Shown here: positions 9,271 through 18,858 of the stretch, piece by piece
How the letters are laid out: each line of letters begins with the position of its first letter
Numbering within the stretch: the first letter of the stretch is position 1
Origin: Candidatus Iainarchaeum sp.
GTDB taxonomy: Archaea > Iainarchaeota > Iainarchaeia > Iainarchaeales > 1-14-0-10-31-34
Assembly: GCA_017609625.1 (NCBI GenBank)
Contig: JAFCDN010000009.1
Location: 1-44,270 of the forward strand
DNA length: 44,270 nucleotides
Direction: 5' to 3'
Notes under the pieces: generated by a model
Databases searched by the model: none
Told to the model about the DNA's origin: nothing
The model's input: the letters and a program-made list of their open reading frames with translations, nothing else
Made by a program: the position numbers and the translations under genes

Positions 9271-11103
9271 TCATTTTGTCTGTTTTTTAAACATTTTTTC
9301 CAGTTCTTCTTCTGTTGTGGCTTCTTCTGGTTTTTTATCGCTTCGAATTGAAATCATTCTTGGAAACCTTAATGCAAGGCCTTTTCCTTCTTTTTTTGCT
9401 GCTAAATGAATTGGACTTCTTGTAATTTCGTCTGCTCTTATTTCAATCACATGTTTTGGTTCAACCCAAAAATCAGGCTTTAATTCTGATTCAACTCTTG
9501 CAGGCTTTTTTTTAGAGGAAATTTTTTTCAATAATTTTTCCATTTCACTTAAATTTTTTTCTGTCAACCCTGTCCCGATTTTTGCCACGCTTTTAAACAA
9601 ATCTTCTTTTTTTGAATATACTCCAGTAAGCAGTGCACCTAAGCCGAATTCAGTTCTTTTTCCTTTTCCGGTGTAATACCCTATTATTACTCCGTCAACT
9701 GAATCAGTTAATTCTCCTTTATAGCTTTTCTTTAATTTAATCCAGGCAAACTTTCTTGCACCGGCAATATACCTTGCATTCAAATCTTTTGCTATAATCC
9801 CTTCAAGCCCTTTTGAAATGCTTTCATCAAAAAATTCGTCAAGTTTTTTTGTTTTGTCTGTTTCAATTGCTTTAGTTAAAGCAATTGTTTTTCCTTTTTT
9901 TATTAATTCTTTAAGTTTTTTTCTTCTTTCAATAAAAGGTTTTTCCATTAAATTTTCTTCTTCTATCAGCATTACATCAAAAACAAAAAGCTTTAATGGA
10001 AACTCTTTTGTTTTGTCTTCTATTCTGTATTTTCTTTTTCTTTGGATTGTCATCTGAAAAGGCAGGAACTCTTCTGTTGATTCATTAAATGCAATTGCTT
10101 CTCCTTCTATAATTACTTTTTCTGCTTTAATTTGTTCCTGCATTGCTTTCATAATATCCGGAAACATTTCAGTCATGTTTTCTGACTGCCTTGAATAAAT
10201 CCAGATTTTTTTTCCGTTTTTATGGCACTGCAATCTGAACCCGTCGTATTTTGCTTCTACAGCACATTTTCCAATTTTTTTTATTATTTCTTCTGCAGAG
10301 TTTAATCTTTCTGCAAGTGTTGGACGAATTGGAATTCCTGCTGTAATTTTTATTTCTTTTAATCCAGCCAATCCTTTTTGTTTTAATATTTCCGCAATTG
10401 AACCCAAATCTGAATAAATGTTATATTTTTCTTCAATTTTTTCCCGCAGTTTTAGTTTCAATCTTCTTTCAAATTCTTCTTTCCAGATTTTTTCTTTAAT
10501 TTTTTTTTCTTTCATTTCTTTTTCTATTTTTTCAATCCAGTCTTTTTTTTGTTTTCCTTCTTCTAAAAGATTTGCTGCCAGTGCATCCATTATTGTAGGG
10601 TCGCCTATTCCCAAACGCAGATTTTCTAATGGAATCCTTGCAATAAACTTGCTTTCAGTTCCAGAAGCAGAATTTAAAAGTTCAGCCATTAGTTTTAATT
10701 TCAAATCTCTTGAGCCTGTTCCTTCTACTTTGGAAATTTTTATTAAATTGCTGAAAACTTTTTCTACAGTTAATTCGCTTGAAAACAAAGCTGACTGTTT
10801 TTTCTTGGAGCAGAATTCTTCTGCTACCAGTCCAAGGTCGCCTTGTTCTCTGAATTTTTTTTCTATTTCTTTTTTTGTAAAACCAGTGGATTTTGCTATT
10901 GCTTCTATTATCATTTTTTCTCCTAACCCAGACTCTGTTTTTTCATAATTTGCTCCTATTTTTCCCTGGCACAAAAAAACTATTTTTTTTATGTTTTTCT
11001 CGTCTGTCTTGCCTAATAGCTCTGCCAGTATTTTGGTCATTTCCAGCCTTGAAGAAGTGCTTTCAATTACCTCAAAATATCTGCTTAATTCTTTGAATTG
11101 CAT
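9271..11103 (-). CDS. lig: ATP-dependent DNA ligase
   Basis: EAKYDGFRLQCHKNGKKIWIYSRQSENMTEMFPDI nucleotidyltransferase motif I/III; EGIIAKDLNARYIAGARKFAWIKLK. Confidence 0.96.
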   Translation of the reverse strand: MQFKELSRYFEVIESTSSRLEMTKILAELLGKTDEKNIKKIVFLCQGKIGANYEKTESGLGEKMIIEAIAKSTGFTKKEIEKKFREQGDLGLVAEEFCSKKKQSALFSSELTVEKVFSNLIKISKVEGTGSRDLKLKLMAELLNSASGTESKFIARIPLENLRLGIGDPTIMDALAANLLEEGKQKKDWIEKIEKEMKEKKIKEKIWKEEFERRLKLKLREKIEEKYNIYSDLGSIAEILKQKGLAGLKEIKITAGIPIRPTLAERLNSAEEIIKKIGKCAVEAKYDGFRLQCHKNGKKIWIYSRQSENMTEMFPDIMKAMQEQIKAEKVIIEGEAIAFNESTEEFLPFQMTIQRKRKYRIEDKTKEFPLKLFVFDVMLIEEENLMEKPFIERRKKLKELIKKGKTIALTKAIETDKTKKLDEFFDESISKGLEGIIAKDLNARYIAGARKFAWIKLKKSYKGELTDSVDGVIIGYYTGKGKRTEFGLGALLTGVYSKKEDLFKSVAKIGTGLTEKNLSEMEKLLKKISSKKKPARVESELKPDFWVEPKHVIEIRADEITRSPIHLAAKKEGKGLALRFPRMISIRSDKKPEEATTEEELEKMFKKQTK

Positions 11104-11177
11104 AATAAACTGTATGTTTTTTTGTTTTTAAATGCTTTTACTTTAAAAACTTTTTTCAGCCCTTTTAGTATAGGTTT

Positions 11178-11196
11178 TGCACAAGCTTTTCTTGTG
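11178..11196. repeat. Hairpin GCACAAG-(CTTTT)-CTTGTGC upstream of tRNA-Pro
   Basis: Inverted repeat gcacaagcttttcttgtgc; position approximate to 3 nt. Confidence 0.6.
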
Positions 11197-11225
11197 CTCG
11201 CGTGTAAACTGCGGGTGACAGTTTT

Positions 11226-11337
11226 GGGGCTGTGGTGTAGCCTGGTCTAGCATTGTGGCTTTGGGTCGAATTATATTTTATTTATAAATTAAATTCGCAG
11301 AATAGTCATTGACCTGAGTTCGAATCTCAGCAGCCCC
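11226..11337 (+). tRNA. tRNA-Pro (TGG) with ~38-nt intron at 37/38 (intron about 11266..11303)
   Basis: Acceptor GGGGCTG/CAGCCCC, anticodon loop TTTGGG|A, T-arm CTGAG-TTCGAAT-CTCAG; intron internally paired CGAATT/AATTCG. Confidence 0.9.
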
Positions 11338-11339
11338 AT

Positions 11340-11415
11340 AACCCTTTTCAAACAACTTTTGAAAAAAGTTGTATCAAAATTTTGTTCAACATTTTCCTAA
11401 AAGGTTGAAAGGGTT
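11340..11415. repeat. Nested hairpin: outer stem AACCCTTTTCAA/TTGAAAGGGTT enclosing module Y (11352..11372)
   Basis: Outer 11-bp stem with one bulge; inner ACAACTTTT-GAA-AAAAGTTGT followed by ATCAAAA. Confidence 0.75.
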
Positions 11416-11458
11416 AAACCAAAAGTACGACACAAGGTCGAACTGTTTTAAGAACTAT

Positions 11459-12073
11459 TTATTTTACAATAATGTTTTCGTAGAGTATTCCAAAGCTATC
11501 TTTTTTTTCAACTATCACATCATATTTTCCTGGTTCCAAATCCGGCACTGTAACTGTTGTTTTATAATAATAAAAACAAAATGTTTTTTCTTCTGGAGGC
11601 GCATCGGTTGGTCCAAACAAAAATTTTGTGTCATCTATTGTTTCTTCTTCTACTATAAACAAATAGTTGTCTTGATTGATAAAAGAATAATGGGTTATTT
11701 TTGATGCTTCGCAGTGCATGCCTCCGTAAAATTCTGCTGTAATTGAATTTTTTCCTCCTGTTACAATTGGATCTGAATTAACTTCTTCTAAAGTCGGGGT
11801 TGTTTCATCCGGCACAAAAACATTGTCAACTATTTTTCCTAAAGGTCCGCTTGTTTCAACTTCAGTTTCTTCAGGAATTTCCTGAAAAAAGCTTTCTCCT
11901 GTAAAGTCTGCAGGGTCTGGTTCGTAATCAGGCACATCCAACCAAAAATCTTCTTTGTCTTCAAACATGTCTTTTGAAGGTTCTGACTGGCTTAAAGGAA
12001 ATTGTGACAAAAGAACTGCAATAACCACCACTAAAACGAAAATCCCGATATAATGTTTTTTTTCCAGTTCCAT
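11459..12073 (-). CDS. Membrane-anchored extracytoplasmic protein, unknown function
   Basis: MELEKKHYIGIFVLVVVIAVLLSQF signal-anchor; start chosen at 12073 to avoid overlap with divergent gene. Confidence 0.6.
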   Translation of the reverse strand: MELEKKHYIGIFVLVVVIAVLLSQFPLSQSEPSKDMFEDKEDFWLDVPDYEPDPADFTGESFFQEIPEETEVETSGPLGKIVDNVFVPDETTPTLEEVNSDPIVTGGKNSITAEFYGGMHCEASKITHYSFINQDNYLFIVEEETIDDTKFLFGPTDAPPEEKTFCFYYYKTTVTVPDLEPGKYDVIVEKKDSFGILYENIIVK

Positions 12074-12126
12074 GTTAATAAAGATAAAGAAACTTTTATT
12101 TAAGAGTTTGCTGTCTTTTTTTATTA

Positions 12127-12681
12127 ATGATTTCAAATTTAGTTGATTTTGTTGAAAAAATAAGGCAGGCTTTTCGGAAAAACGATTTGATTAAGCTCAG
12201 AATGTTAAGCAATGATTTGATTGAACAGGCTGCATTAACTTCTGATCCAATTCTTGCGCAGTTGTCTTTGATTTCTTATTCTTTCCAGAAACTTCTTTCA
12301 AAACCCCATATAATTGAAGCAGAGAAATGGGGCGAAGTGAAAACAAGAATTGATTATTCACTCAAAAAAGCTTCAGTTCATTTAAACAAAAAAAATTTCA
12401 AGGAATTTGAAAAAGAGCTGGATAACATTTCTTTAAAAGTTTTTGAAGTGGATTCTTCAATGGGAAACTATGTTGCAAACCTTTACGAAAAAGCAAAAGT
12501 AAAGCAGGCTTCAAGAGCATATGCTTTTGGCTTGAGTTTAAGGCAGTCAAGTAATTTAACCGGAGCAAATGAAAAAGATTTATTGAGTTATATTGGAATA
12601 ACAAAAATTCATGACAGGGAAAAGCCTGCAAAAGGAATAAAAGAAAGAAAAAAAAATCTTGAGGGGATTTTCTTTGAATGA
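12127..12681 (+). CDS. conserved-looking helical archaeal protein of unknown function
   Basis: 184-aa helical ORF overlapping a PIN-like gene. Confidence 0.55.
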   Translation: MISNLVDFVEKIRQAFRKNDLIKLRMLSNDLIEQAALTSDPILAQLSLISYSFQKLLSKPHIIEAEKWGEVKTRIDYSLKKASVHLNKKNFKEFEKELDNISLKVFEVDSSMGNYVANLYEKAKVKQASRAYAFGLSLRQSSNLTGANEKDLLSYIGITKIHDREKPAKGIKERKKNLEGIFFE

Positions 12682-13339
12682 AATAGTTTTTGATTCCAGT
12701 TCAATTATTGCAGTTGCCCAAAACTGTTTAATTAATATTCTCAAAAACTTATCAAAAAAAACAAAAAGAGAATTCAAAATAGCAAAAAGCGTTGAAGCTG
12801 AGTCAGTGGGAAAACCGTTAAAGATTGACAGGTTTGAATTAAATGCTTTAAGAATAAAAAAAGCAATTGATTCCGGCTGGATGAAAGTGGAAAAACAGGT
12901 AATTGATTCAACTGAAATAGAAAAGCTTGCAAACAACATTTTTTTTGCTGAAGGAAAGCCGATTAAAATAATTCATCTGGGAGAAGCAGAAACAATTGCT
13001 TTATACAAAAAAAATAATGCTTCTGTAATGGTTATAGATGAAAGAACAACCAGAATGCTTATAGAAGAACCGCAAAACCTGGAAAAAAAACTAAAAAGAA
13101 ATTACAGGAAAAAAATTAAAATAAACCAAACTAACCTGAAAAAGTTTTTTTCTGCAGTTGGAAAAGTTAAAATCGTGCGTTCATGTGAGCTGATTGCAAA
13201 AGCTTTTGATTTAGGCTGTTTTGGGGAAGAGCTTGATTCAACTCCAAAATCTCTTGAAGCTGCTTTATACGGATTAAAGTTTAATGGCTGTGCGATTTCC
13301 TTAGAAGAAATAGATGATTACTTAGGAGAAATGAAATGA
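12659..13339 (+). CDS. PIN-domain-like nuclease (true start possibly TTG near 12674)
   Basis: EIVFDSSSIIAVAQ...HLGEAETIALYKKNNASVMVIDERTTRML acidic PIN-type motifs. Confidence 0.65.
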   Translation: MRGFSLNEIVFDSSSIIAVAQNCLINILKNLSKKTKREFKIAKSVEAESVGKPLKIDRFELNALRIKKAIDSGWMKVEKQVIDSTEIEKLANNIFFAEGKPIKIIHLGEAETIALYKKNNASVMVIDERTTRMLIEEPQNLEKKLKRNYRKKIKINQTNLKKFFSAVGKVKIVRSCELIAKAFDLGCFGEELDSTPKSLEAALYGLKFNGCAISLEEIDDYLGEMK

Positions 13340-13785
13340 TAATAATTGAATCTGAAAAAAAAGATTTTAAAGAAATAAATAAACTTGTAAAAACAGAATT
13401 CCCTTACACTAAAAAGAAAATAAAAAAAACTGCCTTCAGGATGAGAGAAGGAAACAAGATTTTTCTTGCAAAAGAAAAAGAAGAAATTTTCGGGTTTATT
13501 GAATTCAGGTTTAAGGGTTTTACTGCGGAGCTTTTGGGTTTTGCAGTAAAAAATAAATTTCAAAAAAAAGGAGTCGGAGAAAAACTGTTAAGTTTTTTTC
13601 TTGAACACTGCATAGAAAAAGGAATGAAAAAAATTTCCCTTATAGTGAAAAAAGAAAATCTAAACGCGAAAAATTTGTATAAATCAAAAGGCTTTTTTAA
13701 AACAAAAGAATTAAAGAAAAAAATTGACAATGCAGTAATAGAAGAAATGCAGCTGGTTTTGGAAGACAATATAAGCGTAAGTTAA
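13336..13785 (+). CDS. GNAT-family acetyltransferase
   Basis: LLGFAVKNKFQKKGVGEKLLSFFLEHCIEKGMKKISLIVKKENLNAKNLYKSKGF. Confidence 0.9.
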   Translation: MIIIESEKKDFKEINKLVKTEFPYTKKKIKKTAFRMREGNKIFLAKEKEEIFGFIEFRFKGFTAELLGFAVKNKFQKKGVGEKLLSFFLEHCIEKGMKKISLIVKKENLNAKNLYKSKGFFKTKELKKKIDNAVIEEMQLVLEDNISVS

Positions 13786-14930
13786 TTGTATAAGCCTAAT
13801 ATGACTGCGTCAATTATTTTTTGCGGGTAACCTTCTGTTTGCAGTGCTTCAATTATTTCTTCTTTGGCGTACTTTTTAATTTCAGGTTCTAAATCAGAAA
13901 TAAGCTTTTTTGTTTTTTTTATTTCTTTTTTGCTTAACCCTTTTAAAACGCTTTTATCAACTTCTTTTACGCCAAATTTGCTTGTAATTCCTTTTTTCAG
14001 AAACCCTCCAATGCTTCCTAACTGTCCTGAAAGACTCATGTCTGCTTTTTCTTCTGTTTTTTTTATTTTAGACGGGTTATTTGGAATTATCTGGTCTAAC
14101 TTGTTTAGTCTTTTTTCTTTGCTTATCCCGCTGTACTTTGGTGCAGGAGCTTCTTCTGGTATTTCCACTTGCTGGAACTCTGAAAGTCTTTTCTTTCTTT
14201 TTTCTGTGTCTTCTTTTGGTTCTTCTTTTTTTGGTTTTTCAAGTATAAAACCTTCAAGAATTTCTTCATCTTCTTTTAATCTTTTTTCAGTTTTTTTTCC
14301 TGATTGTTCCAGTTCTTCAGGCTCTTTTTTTAAAATTTCTTCTGCAGCTTTTTTTTCCGGAATAATTTCTTCTGAAACTCCTTTTTCAAACAATTTTTTT
14401 TCTATTGGTTCTTTTTTTCCCTGCAGTTTGTTTAGTTCCTTGTATTTTGTTGCATGCTCTTTTAATGCTTCCATTACTTGAGTTTTTTCTTTTGGTTCTT
14501 CTGGATACAATGGCTTGTCTGGAATTTCAAGATTTAATGCCCCCATTTTATTTTCTTTTTTGTGTTTTTCTATTTTGTCCCAGTTCCCTTCTCTGAATGG
14601 AACAACTTTTTCTTCTGCACTTTTTTTTTCTGCTTTTTTCATCCAAAGCCTTTCTGGTTCTTTTTCTTCCAAAACAAAATCATCCAAAACTTTTTCTTCT
14701 ACTTCATGTCCTTTAATTTCTGCAATCTCATTTTTTAGTGCATCCATTTTGTTTCTGGTTTTCTCTTTAGTTTTAGCAATCTTTAATTCGTCAACAGCAG
14801 GCTTTGTTTTTTTCAGCTCTTGTGTAAGCTTTTCTATTTTCTTTTTTTTCTCCAGTTCTTTCTTTTTTTCTGCTGTAGTTTTATCTTCTTTCACCAGAGA
14901 ACTGATTTCTTGTACTAAAGGCATATGCAT
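13782..14930 (-). CDS. Lys/Glu-rich coiled-coil protein, unknown function
   Basis: Long charged coiled-coil ORF with a more ordered C-terminus. Confidence 0.6.
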   Translation of the reverse strand: MHMPLVQEISSLVKEDKTTAEKKKELEKKKKIEKLTQELKKTKPAVDELKIAKTKEKTRNKMDALKNEIAEIKGHEVEEKVLDDFVLEEKEPERLWMKKAEKKSAEEKVVPFREGNWDKIEKHKKENKMGALNLEIPDKPLYPEEPKEKTQVMEALKEHATKYKELNKLQGKKEPIEKKLFEKGVSEEIIPEKKAAEEILKKEPEELEQSGKKTEKRLKEDEEILEGFILEKPKKEEPKEDTEKRKKRLSEFQQVEIPEEAPAPKYSGISKEKRLNKLDQIIPNNPSKIKKTEEKADMSLSGQLGSIGGFLKKGITSKFGVKEVDKSVLKGLSKKEIKKTKKLISDLEPEIKKYAKEEIIEALQTEGYPQKIIDAVILGLYN

Positions 14931-14984
14931 CCTCTTATTAATAAACTGAAATGGTATATAAAAGTTTGTTTAGGGGTCTTTTAA

Positions 14985-16448
14985 TCAATAAGATTTTGCA
15001 ATATAAACAACTTTTTCTGCTTTTTTTCCGCAGGCAATGCAGTTTCCTTTAGCTTTTTCTTTTTCCGGAAACCTGCTTCCACGGATATTTGCATTTAATT
15101 CTTTTTCTACTTTTTCAGCGCATGGATAGGATTCCATTGAAATCCCGCAAAAATCTGCTTTAACTATTTTTCCTTCTTTTAAAACTTTTTTTGCTTTTTC
15201 AAAAGAATCTGCTTCAGCAATCACTTTATCAAAGTTCTTGTTTGCTTTTTCCTGCAAAAATTTCATTTGATTTTTTCCTTCTTTAAGAATAAATCCAGCA
15301 AGATCTGAAATCTTTTCTTTTGTTTTTTTTCCTGAATGCCTTGTAAAAACTGTTGCTTTTTTTTCTTTCAGTTCTTTTTCTCCTAATTCAATGCGGAACG
15401 GAACTCCTTTCATTTCCCAGAAATAAAACTTTTCTCCCATTGTTTTGCCTGTTAAATCAACTTCTGAAGAAATTCCTTTCTTTTTCAGTTCTTTTCTTAT
15501 TTTTTCTGCTTCTCCTAAAACTTTTTCTTTGTTTTTTTCAGTATAAATCGGAACAATTGCTGTCTGCACTGGTGCAACTGAAAAAGGGAAAATTAATCCC
15601 TTGTTGTCTCCGTGGATTGAAATCATTGCAGCAAAAATCCTGCTTACTGCAGGACCATAACAGGTTGTCCAGCAGAAATTTTCTTTTCCATTTTCGTCAG
15701 TAAACTTTACATTAAATGCTTTAGTGAATTTTTGTGAAATAATATGAGTTGAAGGCAATTGAATTACTTTTCCGTCCGGCATCATTGAATCTGAAGCAAA
15801 AGTAAATTCTGCTCCGGGGAATTTATCCCATTGAGGTCTTTCAAAGAAAATAAATGGAATGCAGAATTTTTCAAATAAAACTTCTTTTGTTGTCTGCATA
15901 TCTTCTTCTGCCTGTTTTAATGCATCTTGTTTTGAAGCAAAAGCATTATGTGATTCAATCCAGTGGAATTCTCTGCTTCTCAGAAAAGGCCTTGTAGCTT
16001 TTGTTTCATATCTAAACACTTGAGCTCTTTGGTATGTTTTAAATGGCAAATCATTGTAAGAGCGAATCCAGATTGCAAACATCTGATAAAAAGCTGTTTC
16101 TGAAGTCGGCCTTAAAGCCATTCTTTCTTCTAGCTTTTCTCCTGCTCCTGTTTCTGTTACCCAAAACACTTCCGGCGCAAAACCTTTTACATGGTCTTTT
16201 TCTTCCAAAAAGTTTTTTTCCGGAATCACTACTGGATACCAATAAGGCTTGTGGCCTTTTTCCTGCAGAACTTCTTCTAAACAGCCATACATTTTTTCCA
16301 TTGATAAAACAGACCAAGGCTGGAATACAATAAATCCTTTGATATTATATCTCATGTCTCCTAATTCAGCTTTTTTCACTATCTCTGAATACCAGTCAGA
16401 AAAATTCTTTTCTTTATCAACATTAAAAGTGACTTTTTCTTTTGCCAT
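14985..16448 (-). CDS. proS: Prolyl-tRNA synthetase (archaeal/eukaryotic type)
   Basis: ALRPTSETAFYQMFAIWIRSYNDLPFKTYQRAQVFRYETKATRPFLRSREFHWIESH class II motifs; C-terminal extension. Confidence 0.97.
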   Translation of the reverse strand: MAKEKVTFNVDKEKNFSDWYSEIVKKAELGDMRYNIKGFIVFQPWSVLSMEKMYGCLEEVLQEKGHKPYWYPVVIPEKNFLEEKDHVKGFAPEVFWVTETGAGEKLEERMALRPTSETAFYQMFAIWIRSYNDLPFKTYQRAQVFRYETKATRPFLRSREFHWIESHNAFASKQDALKQAEEDMQTTKEVLFEKFCIPFIFFERPQWDKFPGAEFTFASDSMMPDGKVIQLPSTHIISQKFTKAFNVKFTDENGKENFCWTTCYGPAVSRIFAAMISIHGDNKGLIFPFSVAPVQTAIVPIYTEKNKEKVLGEAEKIRKELKKKGISSEVDLTGKTMGEKFYFWEMKGVPFRIELGEKELKEKKATVFTRHSGKKTKEKISDLAGFILKEGKNQMKFLQEKANKNFDKVIAEADSFEKAKKVLKEGKIVKADFCGISMESYPCAEKVEKELNANIRGSRFPEKEKAKGNCIACGKKAEKVVYIAKSY

Positions 16449-16487
16449 ACTAAAACCTACAACTTAAAATATTTAATATAATTGTTG

Positions 16488-17678
16488 TCAGCTGTAGACG
16501 GTTATTTCACAAACCGCTCCTTCTTTTTTGCATTTAAATGTTCCTTTTTCACATTTCCCCCAACAAGTGTTGTTGCATGCAATCATATTTTCAGGGCAGT
16601 TGTTTGCATCCCAATTGCAATAAGCCCCTTCTTCAGTACATTCAAATAATCTGTGTTGTTCGCATTCTTTATGACAAAGCCCGTTGCATAAGATGTATTC
16701 TTCTTCACATTCTTTTTCTTCAAGACCATATTTTTTTCTTAATTCAATAAAAAGTTTGTAATTTTCTCCTTCAAAGTTTTCTCTTAATTTTTGGTATTTC
16801 AAATAATCTTCAAATTCTTCTTTAACACTGTCAAAAGATTTTCCCTCACTAATCAAAATTATTTCAGGCTCGCTTATAAGTTTTCCAACATTAAGGTAAT
16901 TTTCATTGTCATTTGTTATAATTGTTGGAGCAGTAGTTTCAACAAAACAATAGTTGCTTTCTTTATAGCTGTATTCAACAGAGCATTTAATTCCCACTGC
17001 CATATGATTTTCTGTTTCATAACTAAAAAGGACCACTCCGTACCCTAATTCCCTAAGCAAGAAAGCCAGTGTTCTTGATTTTTCTCCACAAACTCCTTTC
17101 TGATCTAAAATTACTTCATAAGGATATCTATTGTTGAGGTTTCCTGATTCAAAACCTATACTATCATATGGGATATTTTGTATTATGCTAATTGCTATCC
17201 TTGCTTGGTCATCTTTATTTTCTGTTTTTAAAACTATTTTTTTGGCTATTTCTTCCAGAAATTCTTTTTGTTCCATATCATTTAGGTATTTCAGTTCCTG
17301 TTCTCTTCTAGATGGACAATCTGGATCACAGTAAAATACTCTTGGCAAGCCAGCAAGATATTCCCCTAATTTTGGATAAACCACTAAACCCATTGAATTG
17401 GTTTTCCCTTTGAGATTATATTCAAGAGTTATTATTTTGGATTCTGTTATGAATTTAGACACACAAGTATTTCCATCCAGTATTTTGTTTTCCGGACAAC
17501 CGCAAACTTCAATTTTTTTTGTCAGGCTTCCATCTTTGCAGAAAAAAGATTTATTCAACGAACATTCCTCGTAAGGAGTTCCATCATCGCACATTAAAAC
17601 TTCGCTACAGCCCTCTAAAAAAACAAGAATAATTATCAGAAGAAGAAAAGCTATCTTTTTCATGTTATTATTTTGCAT
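16488..17678 (-). CDS. Lipoprotein with transglutaminase-like domain
   Basis: Lipobox-like FLEGCSE; GVCGEKSRTLAFLLRELGYGV...ENHMAVGIK; start trimmed to 17678 because the longer ORF runs into the tRNA. Confidence 0.7.
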   Translation of the reverse strand: MQNNNMKKIAFLLLIIILVFLEGCSEVLMCDDGTPYEECSLNKSFFCKDGSLTKKIEVCGCPENKILDGNTCVSKFITESKIITLEYNLKGKTNSMGLVVYPKLGEYLAGLPRVFYCDPDCPSRREQELKYLNDMEQKEFLEEIAKKIVLKTENKDDQARIAISIIQNIPYDSIGFESGNLNNRYPYEVILDQKGVCGEKSRTLAFLLRELGYGVVLFSYETENHMAVGIKCSVEYSYKESNYCFVETTAPTIITNDNENYLNVGKLISEPEIILISEGKSFDSVKEEFEDYLKYQKLRENFEGENYKLFIELRKKYGLEEKECEEEYILCNGLCHKECEQHRLFECTEEGAYCNWDANNCPENMIACNNTCWGKCEKGTFKCKKEGAVCEITVYS

Positions 17679-17698
17679 TATGTTGTTTTTATATTTAT

Positions 17699-17772
17699 GG
17701 GAGAGCCGAGATTTGAACTCGAGTTGCAGCAACCCCAATGCTGAGTCCTGGACCAGACTAGACTACTCCCCC
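17699..17772 (-). tRNA. tRNA-Pro (GGG), no intron
   Basis: Acceptor GGGGGAG/CTCTCCC (one G-T), anticodon arm CAGCA-TTGGGGT-TGCTG, T-arm TCGAG-TTCAAAT-CTCGG. Confidence 0.9.
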
Positions 17773-18804
17773 TTAACACTTTATTTGTGAGGTTAAAAGT
17801 TTAATAGAATTTATGTTACGGTTATTATTTTTGATACAATCACAAATAAAGTTTAAAACCTGGTTTTTTTCTAATCCGATAAATTTTCCGTTTGTCACTT
17901 TTACATTTTCAGGAAAAAAACCGCCAATTTCATTGAAACGTGAAAAACTGCTTTTTTTGCTTGTTGCTAACCCGTGAATGCCACTATAAATTGCTTTGTC
18001 TTTGTCGATTCTTATGTCAATGCCAATATCAGCAAACAAATTTTTCCATTGCCAAACCAAATCTGGATGCGCACAAGCTAATCTTAATGCAAAACTAACT
18101 CTGTTTCCACTTTGCTTTATACTAACTGAACCATCTGCACTCATAGCAAAACGAATTGCCATTATTTTTGTTTTCATTTTTTCTTTTAAAAGGAAATCTA
18201 ATGATGGCTCCGCTCCTGAATTAGTGCAATATGTTTTAGAGAAGCTTAATAACTTTTTCATCATTTCACTGTTTTTTCCTTTTTGGTAATCTAACAGCCA
18301 AACCCTATTATGTCCTCCCTTAGTTAATGAAGTATAACTTTCTTCAAAAGCTATTTTTATCATGGTTCTGAAACAACTTAGCAGCCTAGTATCACAACTG
18401 AAGAATCGTACATTGTATCTTTTATCCCTTTTTCTTAATGCAACATATCCATCGGTTAGTAAACCAACAGCAACAATTTTTTGCCAGTCTTCTGGAGAAA
18501 GCAGTTCTTTCATTTCATTTTCATTCACAAGAGGCAAATCTATTTTTTCGCATTTTCTTTTGTTGTTAATTTCTATTAAGTTTACTTTATACTCTTTAAC
18601 ATTTTTTCCTGCTACTTTACAAAGCTTTTTTAAGTAATTGTAAGACATGCGGTGTCTTCCGCTTCTGTAATGAAAAAGTAAACTTCTATTAAAACCAAGT
18701 TTCTTTGCCAGCTTTCTTGAACTTAAACCAATTTCCTCTCTAAGTTCATTTAATATTTCTGCTTGCCTTTCTTTTTCCACATCTAAGTAAAGATTATCCG
18801 CCAT
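17773..18804 (-). CDS. LAGLIDADG-type homing-endonuclease-like protein with N-terminal HTH
   Basis: XRE-like HTH (LSSRKLAKKLGFNRSLLFHYRSGRHRMSYNYLKKL); two LAGLIDADG-like helices VAVGLLTDGYV and MAIRFAMSADGSVSI. Confidence 0.8.
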   Translation of the reverse strand: MADNLYLDVEKERQAEILNELREEIGLSSRKLAKKLGFNRSLLFHYRSGRHRMSYNYLKKLCKVAGKNVKEYKVNLIEINNKRKCEKIDLPLVNENEMKELLSPEDWQKIVAVGLLTDGYVALRKRDKRYNVRFFSCDTRLLSCFRTMIKIAFEESYTSLTKGGHNRVWLLDYQKGKNSEMMKKLLSFSKTYCTNSGAEPSLDFLLKEKMKTKIMAIRFAMSADGSVSIKQSGNRVSFALRLACAHPDLVWQWKNLFADIGIDIRIDKDKAIYSGIHGLATSKKSSFSRFNEIGGFFPENVKVTNGKFIGLEKNQVLNFICDCIKNNNRNINSIKLLTSQIKC

Positions 18805-18858
18805 ACTAAAAAAAGTATTTTGTGTTTTAAATAGGCTTTGGGAGTTGACTGCCGGTAA

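Noticed and set aside
10418-10948. 176-aa + strand ORF and other long Ser/Phe-rich antisense ORFs (e.g. 13864..14481, 15353..15703)
   Set aside because: Low-complexity antisense shadows of purine-rich real genes (lig, coiled-coil gene, proS).
17785-17805. TGAGGTTAAAA similar to the dispersed element core
   Set aside because: Only ~11 nt match, and it lies inside the 3' end of the LAGLIDADG CDS; likely chance.
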